Assembly (NCBI GenBank): GCA_015489255.1
Contig: WGAD01000186.1
Span: 1-5,608 of the forward strand
Reading direction: 5' to 3'
Source: Anaerolineales bacterium
Lineage (GTDB): Bacteria; Chloroflexota; Anaerolineae; Anaerolineales; Villigracilaceae
Length of the DNA: 5,608 nucleotides
The first letter of the stretch is position 1; each line of letters starts with the position of its first letter. This document shows, one piece after another, positions 1 to 4,821 of this stretch. The notes under the pieces are model-generated. The model was given only the letters and a program-made list of their open reading frames with translations. It had not been told where the DNA came from and did not search any database. The position numbers were made by a program, and so were the translations under genes.

Positions 1-164
1 ACCGCCTGGCCGAATTGCCCAGCGACCAGCCCATCATGGTCATTTGCCGGTCGGGCAACCGCTCGCAGGTCGGGCGCGATATCCTCCTGCAGGCCGGTTT
101 CAACGCCGCCAGCATCACCGGCGGCATCAAAGCCTGGGCCAGCGCCGGCTATCCCACCGAATAG
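1..164 (+). CDS. Rhodanese-domain protein, C-terminal fragment
   Basis: This is the 3' end of a gene that begins before the window; the reading frame runs from base 3 and ends at TAG 162-164, giving 53 visible residues. The fragment contains ICRSGNRS, the rhodanese active-site loop, in which the cysteine (15th visible residue) would carry the persulfide sulfur. It closes with ITGGIKAWASAGYP, which matches the usual C-terminal GG-x-x-x-W-x-x-x-GYP ending of rhodanese domains. Proteins of this family move sulfane sulfur between donors and acceptors such as thiols or cyanide; the substrate cannot be told from this part. The gene is separated from the next one by a terminator, so it is probably not part of the downstream metal operon. 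Whether it is a single-domain protein or the end of a larger fusion is not visible. Confidence 0.88.
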   Translation, partial: RLAELPSDQPIMVICRSGNRSQVGRDILLQAGFNAASITGGIKAWASAGYPTE

Positions 165-173
165 AATCGATGC

Positions 174-207
174 CCCGCTGCCTCTTGCCGGGCGGCGGGC
201 TTTTGTT
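174..207 (+). terminator. Rho-independent terminator of the rhodanese gene
   Basis: CCCGCTGCC (174-182) pairs with GGCGGCGGG (191-199) over 9 bp, including one U-G wobble, around an 8-nt loop (183-190). It is followed by TTTT at 201-204 and a further TTT at 206-208. It begins 10 nt after the rhodanese stop codon. This is a classic GC-rich stem plus U-tract. Its loop and tail also hold the promoter of the next operon. Confidence 0.8.
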
Positions 208-213
208 TATAAT
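185..213 (+). promoter_or_regulatory. Sigma70-type promoter of the metal-uptake operon
   Basis: A perfect -10 hexamer TATAAT lies at 208-213. Exactly 17 bp upstream is TTGCCG at 185-190, which matches 4 of 6 positions of the TTGACA -35 consensus. Transcription would start near 220, inside the inverted repeat that follows, so a protein bound there would block RNA polymerase. No other credible promoter lies before the five closely packed genes downstream. The start site is inferred from spacing. Confidence 0.75.
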
Positions 214-242
214 CCCTTATTGAAAAGATTTTTCAATAAGGG
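214..242 (+). promoter_or_regulatory. Perfect 13-3-13 inverted repeat, likely Fur/Zur-family operator
   Basis: CCCTTATTGAAAA (214-226) and TTTTCAATAAGGG (230-242) are exact reverse complements around the 3-nt spacer GAT. The core TGAAAA-GAT-TTTTCA has the 7-1-7 layout of known Fur and Zur boxes, and it resembles actinobacterial Zur boxes with TGAAAA/TTTTCA half-sites. It follows the -10 box directly, covers the predicted transcription start, and ends just before the ribosome binding site of a Fur-family gene. This fits autorepression and metal control of the whole operon. Binding by that regulator is inferred. In RNA the inner arms could also form a short hairpin. Confidence 0.8.
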
Positions 243-257
243 CAGGGAGAGACCGAG

Positions 258-701
258 ATGCGCCGAAGCGAGTTTTGGTTGCAGGCTTTGCGTCAGGGCG
301 GCTACCGTCTGACCGCTGCGCGGCGGGCGGTGGTGCGCGTGCTGGCCGAAAGCGAGCATACGCTTACGCCGGCTGAAATTTACCAGGCCGGGCGGCGGTT
401 CTATCCGGCGCTGGGGTTGGTTTCGGTTTACCGCACGCTGGAGAAACTGGAAGAACTGGGGTTGGTGCAGCGTGTCCATCGGGCAGAAGGATGCAATACG
501 TATTTCCCCAGCGCGGAAGGGCATCAGCACGTGCTGTTGTGCCGCCGTTGCCAGCAGGCGGTTTTCTTTTCCGGGGATGACCTGGAGCCCCTGGTGGGAC
601 GTTTGCAGGCCGAAACGGGCTTTCGCATTGAGCGGCATTGGTTGCAGTTGTTTGGGCTGTGTTCTGCTTGCCGGGAAAAGGAGGAAAAGGACGATGAATA
701 A
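258..701 (+). CDS. Fur-family metalloregulator, probably Zur-like
   Basis: A 147-residue cytoplasmic DNA-binding repressor of the Fur superfamily, of normal length for the family. The N-terminal winged helix spans about residues 8-84, with the expected recognition-helix pattern SVYRTLEKLEELGLV at 56-70. The C-terminal dimerisation and metal domain has H89-x-H91, the CxxC pair C95/C98 and a second pair C135/C138; the four cysteines are the usual structural zinc site. C79 in the EGCNTYF segment, together with H89, H91 and a nearby glutamate (E65 or E66), resembles the Cys-containing sensory site described for actinobacterial Zur proteins, which favours zinc sensing over Fur, Mur or PerR. The tail KEEKDDE is charged. 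ATG 258 is chosen because GGGAG (245-249) lies 8 nt upstream and the start comes just after the operator. The gene overlaps the next one by 8 nt (ATGAATAA). It probably represses its own operon through the 214-242 palindrome. The family is certain; the metal is inferred. Confidence 0.93.
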   Translation: MRRSEFWLQALRQGGYRLTAARRAVVRVLAESEHTLTPAEIYQAGRRFYPALGLVSVYRTLEKLEELGLVQRVHRAEGCNTYFPSAEGHQHVLLCRRCQQAVFFSGDDLEPLVGRLQAETGFRIERHWLQLFGLCSACREKEEKDDE

Positions 702-1602
702 ACGCATCTGGCTTGTGCTGGCGGCGCTGGCCGGGCTGTTAGCGGCATGTGCGCCGGCGGCAGAAAAGGCGGACGACCGCCTGCACGTGGTGACGACGAC
801 CACGCTGGTAGGAGACGTGACGGCCCAGGTAGGCGGCGATCTCATTGCGCTGGATGTCCTCCTGCCGCCGGGAGCCGATCCGCACGCCTTCGAACCCCGC
901 CCGCAAGATGTGGCGCGGGTGGCCTCTGCCGACCTGGTGATCGTCAACGGGCGGGGGTTGGAAGCCTTTTTGGACAATTTGCTGGACAGCGCCGAAGTCC
1001 ACGGGCGCGTGGTGGAGGCTTCGGCGGCGGTTCCGGAGCGTTGGCTGGGCGAGGAGGCCGACCACGGCGGCCTGGACCCGCACGTCTGGACGGACCCGAA
1101 CAACGTGATCTTGTGGACGGAAACCATCGCCGAGGCCCTGGCGCAGGCCGACCCCGCCCATGAGGAGGAATACCGGCAAAACGCGGCAGCCTACATTGCC
1201 GAATTGCAGGCGCTGGATGCCTGGGTGCGGGCGCAGGTGGAGCGCATCCCGCCGCAGCGGCGGTTGCTGGTAAGCGATCACCTGGCCTGGGGCTATTTTG
1301 CCGACCGTTACGGATTCACCCAGGTGGGCGCCCTGGTGGGGGCGTTTAGCGCCAACGCTTCACCCTCCGCGCAAGAACTGGCGGCGCTGGAAGACCGCAT
1401 CCGCGAGACCGGCGCACCGGCGATTTTCATCGGCTTCAACGCCAGCGATGCCCTGGCGCAGCAGATCGCCGCCGATACTGGCGTCCGGGTGGTGCGCCTG
1501 TACACCGGCAGCCTGACGTCGCCGACCGGCGAGGCGCCCACGTATCTGGCTTTTATGCGTTACAACGTGGAGGCGATTGTCTCTGCTCTGGCGGAGGAGT
1601 GA
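694..1602 (+). CDS. znuA: Zinc/manganese ABC transporter substrate-binding lipoprotein (ZnuA-like)
   Basis: A 302-residue cluster A-I (ZnuA/TroA/PsaA) metal-binding protein that captures divalent metal outside the membrane and hands it to the permease. Residues 1-18 form a signal peptide ending in lipobox LAAC, with C19 as the lipidated residue. Probable ligands are H64 (in GADPHAFEP), H130 (in LDPHVWTDP) and H196 (in SDHLAWGYF). Three histidines are typical of zinc binders; manganese binders usually have Glu at the third place. The usual fourth ligand Asp near the C-terminus is replaced: the segment reads LYTGSL, with G272 where family members often have D. The His-rich loop before the second ligand is nearly absent (only H124). 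An in-frame ATG at 472 is rejected because it lies inside the regulator gene; ATG 694 has GGAGG at 680-684 and gives the signal peptide. The gene overlaps the regulator by 8 nt and stops 3 nt before the ATPase gene. Zinc is more likely than manganese. Confidence 0.92.
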   Translation: MNKRIWLVLAALAGLLAACAPAAEKADDRLHVVTTTTLVGDVTAQVGGDLIALDVLLPPGADPHAFEPRPQDVARVASADLVIVNGRGLEAFLDNLLDSAEVHGRVVEASAAVPERWLGEEADHGGLDPHVWTDPNNVILWTETIAEALAQADPAHEEEYRQNAAAYIAELQALDAWVRAQVERIPPQRRLLVSDHLAWGYFADRYGFTQVGALVGAFSANASPSAQELAALEDRIRETGAPAIFIGFNASDALAQQIAADTGVRVVRLYTGSLTSPTGEAPTYLAFMRYNVEAIVSALAEE

Positions 1603-1605
1603 GGC

Positions 1606-2409
1606 ATGTATCGGCGCCAACGACACGATGAAAGGCAGCCGCTGCTGGATGTGCGGCACCTGTGGGTGGAGTATGAGGGCTTCACCGCTTTGGAAGATAT
1701 TGACTTTCGCCTGCGCAACGGCGAGCGGGTGGCCGTGGTCGGGCCGAATGGGGCCGGCAAGAGCACGCTTTTCAAGGCGGTGGCCGGTTTGCTTTCGCCG
1801 GCTCGCGGCGAGGTGCGGGTGTATGGCGCCAGGCCCGACCGGCATTTGTGCATCGGGTATGTGCCGCAGCGTTCACAGGTGGATTGGGGTTTCCCCGTCA
1901 CCGTGGCAGATGTGGTGATGATGGGCCGCCTGGCCGAAATCGGCCTGTTTCGCTGGCCGCGTCAGCGCGACCGGCAAATCGTTCACGAGGCGCTGGAAAC
2001 CGTGCGCCTGGCCGATCTGGCCGATCGCCAGATCAGCCAGCTTTCGGGAGGGCAACAGCAACGCATGTTCATCGCCCGCGCGCTGGCGCAGAAGGCAACC
2101 TTGATGCTGATGGATGAACCGCTGACCGGCCTGGACGCGCCTTCGCGCGCGGACATCTTTCGCATTCTGGACGATTTGCAGGCGCGCGGGGTGGCGGTGA
2201 TGATCGCCACGCACGACCTGGAACAGGCCGCCGCCGCGTTCGACAAGGTGCTGTTGCTCAACCGGCGCATGTTGGGCTTCGGTCCGCCCGCGGAAGTCTT
2301 GCAGTCGGACCGTCTCCTGGAGGCTTACGGCGGCCATTTGCGTATGTTGCCGCTGGAACAAGTGATGGTTGCCGATACCTGTTGCAGCGGAGGACAAGAT
2401 CATGCTTGA
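1606..2409 (+). CDS. znuC: Metal ABC transporter ATP-binding protein (ZnuC/MntB-like)
   Basis: A 267-residue ABC ATPase that powers metal import on the cytoplasmic face. All motifs are intact: Walker A GPNGAGKST (46-54, K52), Q-loop Q88 in YVPQRS, signature LSGGQ (146-150), Walker B LMLMDE (166-171) with catalytic E171, D-loop GLD (175-177) and switch H203 in ATHDL. The segment VDWGFPVTVADVVMMGR (92-108) is characteristic of the manganese/zinc ATPase subfamily. ATG 1606 follows GGAGGAG (1593-1599) by 6 nt and comes 3 nt after the binding-protein stop. The 3' end overlaps the permease start by 8 nt (ATGCTTGA). The last residues, DTCCSGGQDHA, form a tail with two adjacent cysteines and a histidine beyond the normal fold; the bases that encode it also contain the permease ribosome binding site, so the tail may have no function of its own. 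The symbol reflects the zinc inference from the neighbours, since the ATPase sequence alone does not settle the metal. Confidence 0.94.
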   Translation: MYRRQRHDERQPLLDVRHLWVEYEGFTALEDIDFRLRNGERVAVVGPNGAGKSTLFKAVAGLLSPARGEVRVYGARPDRHLCIGYVPQRSQVDWGFPVTVADVVMMGRLAEIGLFRWPRQRDRQIVHEALETVRLADLADRQISQLSGGQQQRMFIARALAQKATLMLMDEPLTGLDAPSRADIFRILDDLQARGVAVMIATHDLEQAAAAFDKVLLLNRRMLGFGPPAEVLQSDRLLEAYGGHLRMLPLEQVMVADTCCSGGQDHA

Positions 2410-3229
2410 GTGGTTGCTGCAACCTTTGCAATATCCCTTTATGGTGCGCGGCCTGGCCGCCTCGGTGCTGGTGGGGGTGGTGTGCGCCGTGGTGGGTACC
2501 TATGTGGTGCTGCGTGGCATGGCCTTTTTGGGCGACGCTTTGGCGCATACGATCTTGCCTGGCGTGGCGGTCGGCTACCTGGTGCATGGCGGCGCGCGCG
2601 GCCCGCTCTTTTGGTGGGCGCTGGGGACGGCGGTGCTTTCTGCGCTGGGGATCGGGCTTATCAGCCAGAACCGCCGCTTGCGCGAGGATACAGCCATTGG
2701 CATTGTGTTTGCCGGTATGTTTGCCCTGGGGGTGGCTCTGATCTCTACTGTGCGCAGTTATGCGGTGGACCTGGGGCATTTTCTCTTCGGCGATGTGCTG
2801 GGCGTCTCTTCGCAGACTTTATGGCTGACGGCGGCCTTTTCGGCGCTGGTGCTGCTGCTCGTCTTTGCCTTTTACAAGGAATTGCTGGCCGTGTCTTTCG
2901 ACCGGGTTTTTGCGGCCACGCTGCGGCTACCGGTGCGGGCGCTGGACAATCTGCTCCTGGTGTTGCTGGCCATTACGGTCGCCATTTCTTTGCAAACGGT
3001 AGGGGTGACGTTGATGGTCGCCATGCTGGTCACCCCGGCGGCGACGGCTTACCTGCTCACCCGGCGGCTGCCGGTGATGATGGCTTTGGCGGCCCTGTTT
3101 GCTGCCCTGTCGGCGGTGGGAGGGCTGTATCTTTCGTATTACTGGAGCATTGCTTCGGGCGCGGCGGTGGTGCTGCTGGCGACGCTCTGGTTTGGGGTGG
3201 TGTTTGCATGGAAGCGCCGTTCGCGCTGA
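2402..3229 (+). CDS. znuB: Metal ABC transporter permease, ABC-3 family (ZnuB-like)
   Basis: A 275-residue polytopic membrane protein of the ABC-3 (ZnuB/TroC/PsaC) family, which forms the transmembrane path for zinc or manganese as a dimer with the ATPase. Roughly eight hydrophobic segments are visible. Family signatures are GTYVVLRGMAFLGDALAHTILPGVAVG near residues 32-57, EDTAIGIVFAGMFALGVALIS near 95-115, and QTVGVTLMVAMLVTPAATAYLL in the C-terminal half, which is the part expected to contact the ATPase. The protein ends in a basic KRRSR, consistent with a cytoplasmic tail. ATG 2402 is chosen over an upstream in-frame ATG at 2369 because GGAGG (2389-2393) lies 8 nt before it and the extra residues would be a polar extension unlike the family. 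It overlaps the ATPase gene by 8 nt and the following peptidase gene by 22 nt. Metal choice is inferred from context. Confidence 0.94.
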   Translation: MLEWLLQPLQYPFMVRGLAASVLVGVVCAVVGTYVVLRGMAFLGDALAHTILPGVAVGYLVHGGARGPLFWWALGTAVLSALGIGLISQNRRLREDTAIGIVFAGMFALGVALISTVRSYAVDLGHFLFGDVLGVSSQTLWLTAAFSALVLLLVFAFYKELLAVSFDRVFAATLRLPVRALDNLLLVLLAITVAISLQTVGVTLMVAMLVTPAATAYLLTRRLPVMMALAALFAALSAVGGLYLSYYWSIASGAAVVLLATLWFGVVFAWKRRSR

Positions 3230-4737
3230 AAGGACGTCTCTTCCTGGCGGCCTTGATCTGGCTGACCGCCTGCCAGGCGGCGGAGCCGCGGCCCGCGCCC
3301 TCGCCGACCGCTCCCCCGCCGGCGATCATCGTCTCGGTGGCGGCGCCGACGGCCACGCCGACGCCCTTTTTGCCTGCGTCGCCCTCGCCCATTCCCACGA
3401 AGGCGCCCTCCATCACGCCGACGGCCACGCCCCTTCCCAGCCCTTCCCCTGCCGCTGCTGCGGCGCGCACGCAGTACGACCTCCGCCTCCAGCTGGATTA
3501 TGCCAGCCGCCAGGCCGAGGTCTGGGCCACGATCCGCTATCCCAATCAAAGCGGCCTGCCCTTGCGCGATCTCGTCCTCGATGTGGAGCCGGCGCGCTGG
3601 GAGGGCGCGTTTTCTCTCCTGGGCCTGCGGCTCGACGGGGCCGATTGGCCGGAATATGTGAGCGATGGCGCTTATTTCAAGGTGGTTTTGCCGCAGCCGC
3701 TCTTGCCCGGGCAAGAGGCGCTGCTGGAAATCCATTATCGGCTGGCTGTGCCTTATCGGTCGCGCGATGAGTTCTTTGGTTACGATGGCTACCAGCTGAA
3801 CCTGGTGGATTGGTACCCGCGGGTGGTACCCTACGATGTGGTGCAGGGGTGGTTGTGGCATCGTCCCTGGGTGGTGGGTGAGCACCAGGCCTATGAACGA
3901 GCGGATTTCGACGTGCAGCTGACGGTGGACAACGCGCCGGAGGGTCTGCTGGTTGCCGCCAGCGCGCCGCCTTTGCCCGATTCGCCGGGACGCTATCGCC
4001 TGAAAGGGGCGCGCAATTTTGTCTTTTCGCTCAGTCCGGAGTTCTTGCTTTCGGTGGCTTCCGCCGAGGGCGTGCAGGTGTACAGTTATTACTTCCCCGA
4101 TTTACGCTTTGGCGGGCGGGCGGCAGCCGATTTTGCCGCCCAGGCGGTGGCAGCCTACACGGCGGCCTTTGGGCCGCCGCCGCACCAGACCCTGACGCTG
4201 GTCGCCGTCAGCGCCAATGATGGCATGGAATATAGCGGACTGGCCTTTTTGCCGCGCACCTTTTACGAGGAATATGACGGCAGCCAGCGTTCCAACCTGG
4301 CGATGCTCACCGCGCACGAGGCCGCCCACCAGTGGTGGTTCGAAGCCGTGGGCAACGATCAGGCCCTTTACCCCTGGCTGGACGAAGCGTTGGCGACCTA
4401 TAGTGAGCGCTTGTTCTATGCCCGCGGCGGCGAGGCCGAGGTCGCCTGGTGGTGGAACTTTCGCGTGCTCTGGTTCGAGCCGCAGGGGTATGTAGATGGC
4501 AGCGTGTATGAATACGAGCAATTCCGCGAATATGTGGATGCCGTCTATTTGCGCGGGGCGCTCTTCCTGGACGCTTTGCGGCAGCAAGTGGGGGACGAAA
4601 CCTTTGCCGCTTTTTTGCGGGCGTATTATGCCCGCAACCAGGCGCGTTTGGTTGCGCCGGATGACTTCTTCAACCTGCTGGCCGAGCACACCCGGGCCGA
4701 TTACACCCTTCTTTTGCAGACGTATTTCCGCCCCTGA
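3208..4737 (+). CDS. M1-family zinc metallopeptidase, surface lipoprotein
   Basis: A 509-residue gluzincin (aminopeptidase N-like) predicted to act outside the membrane. Residues 1-21 are a signal peptide with lipobox LTAC (C22 lipidated). About 65 residues rich in Pro, Thr, Ser and Ala follow as a flexible stalk. From about residue 90 comes a beta-rich M1 N-terminal domain, then the catalytic domain: GMEYSG (339-344, the GAMEN-type exopeptidase motif), HEAAH (370-374), and E393 after exactly 18 residues, completing HExxH-x18-E. Y447 in AVYLRGALFL fits the catalytic tyrosine. Only 62 residues follow, so the large helical C-terminal domain of full aminopeptidase N (about 850 residues) is missing, giving a compact form. 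ATG 3208 lies inside the permease gene (22-nt overlap) with GGGGTGG 3194-3200 as a likely ribosome binding site; no other start gives a signal peptide. The coupling suggests co-expression with zinc uptake. Its substrate is unknown. Confidence 0.9.
   Translation: MEAPFALKGRLFLAALIWLTACQAAEPRPAPSPTAPPPAIIVSVAAPTATPTPFLPASPSPIPTKAPSITPTATPLPSPSPAAAAARTQYDLRLQLDYASRQAEVWATIRYPNQSGLPLRDLVLDVEPARWEGAFSLLGLRLDGADWPEYVSDGAYFKVVLPQPLLPGQEALLEIHYRLAVPYRSRDEFFGYDGYQLNLVDWYPRVVPYDVVQGWLWHRPWVVGEHQAYERADFDVQLTVDNAPEGLLVAASAPPLPDSPGRYRLKGARNFVFSLSPEFLLSVASAEGVQVYSYYFPDLRFGGRAAADFAAQAVAAYTAAFGPPPHQTLTLVAVSANDGMEYSGLAFLPRTFYEEYDGSQRSNLAMLTAHEAAHQWWFEAVGNDQALYPWLDEALATYSERLFYARGGEAEVAWWWNFRVLWFEPQGYVDGSVYEYEQFREYVDAVYLRGALFLDALRQQVGDETFAAFLRAYYARNQARLVAPDDFFNLLAEHTRADYTLLLQTYFRP
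3344..3431 (+). repeat. Short in-frame direct repeat in the lipoprotein stalk
   Basis: CGCCGACGGCCACGCC occurs at 3344-3359 and again at 3416-3431, 72 bp (24 codons) apart and in the same frame. Both copies encode the same (A/T)PTATP stalk motif. The surrounding 190 bp is strongly C-rich on the + strand because of proline, threonine and alanine codons. It looks like internal duplication or drift in a low-complexity linker and not a mobile or regulatory repeat. Confidence 0.6.
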
Positions 4738-4821
4738 GACGAAACGCAGACGTTTTGCTTACGGGGTTTTAAGGCAGCCGTCTTAAAATCGGGGCGAAAT
4801 CATGCCATGCAGGAGGTCTTT
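4738..4821. other. Intergenic region between peptidase and HtrA-type genes
   Basis: These 84 bases hold an AT-rich inverted repeat (4765-4790) and the ribosome binding site AGGAGG (4811-4816) of the next gene. I see no GC-rich stem followed by a T-run, so no clear terminator for the metal operon. A -10-like TAAAAT (4784-4789) has no good -35 box at normal spacing. It therefore stays open whether the protease gene is read from the operon or from its own, perhaps regulated, promoter. Confidence 0.6.
4765..4790. repeat. AT-rich inverted repeat upstream of the HtrA-type gene
   Basis: TTTTAAG (4767-4773) and CTTAAAA (4782-4788) are exact reverse complements around the 8-nt spacer GCAGCCGT. As RNA the stem extends to 9 bp with a G-U and a G-C pair (4765-4766 with 4789-4790). 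It sits 32 nt before the protease start and covers a -10-like TAAAAT, which suits an operator or weak hairpin. No T-run follows, so a terminator is unlikely. Its half-sites differ from those of the 214-242 palindrome, so the same regulator is not implied. Confidence 0.5.

Noticed and set aside
472..693. Upstream in-frame ATG for the binding protein
   Set aside because: It lies inside the regulator coding sequence and would bury the signal peptide; ATG 694 has a ribosome binding site.
207..1127. Long minus-strand open frame opposite the regulator and binding-protein genes
   Set aside because: It lies antisense to two genes with clear family motifs; its translation is Arg/Ser/Pro-rich with no recognisable domain, as expected from a GC-rich antisense frame.
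2410..3207. Open frame extending the peptidase upstream by 266 codons
   Set aside because: This part is the permease gene read in another frame and gives a Gly/Ala-rich translation; a proper signal peptide with lipobox starts at ATG 3208.
3057..3885. Minus-strand open frames opposite the Pro-rich stalk
   Set aside because: They arise from the C-rich sense strand and encode Gly/Arg-rich low-complexity sequence without domains.
4747..4757. GCAGACGT seen twice, near 4717 and 4747, as a possible direct-repeat binding site
   Set aside because: One copy is inside the end of the peptidase coding sequence, the match is short, and no third copy or symmetry supports it.
4728..4796. CGCCCC and GGGGCG as outer arms of a larger hairpin terminator for the metal operon
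   Set aside because: Only 6 bp pair over a wide span and no T-run follows, so it does not look like a rho-independent terminator.
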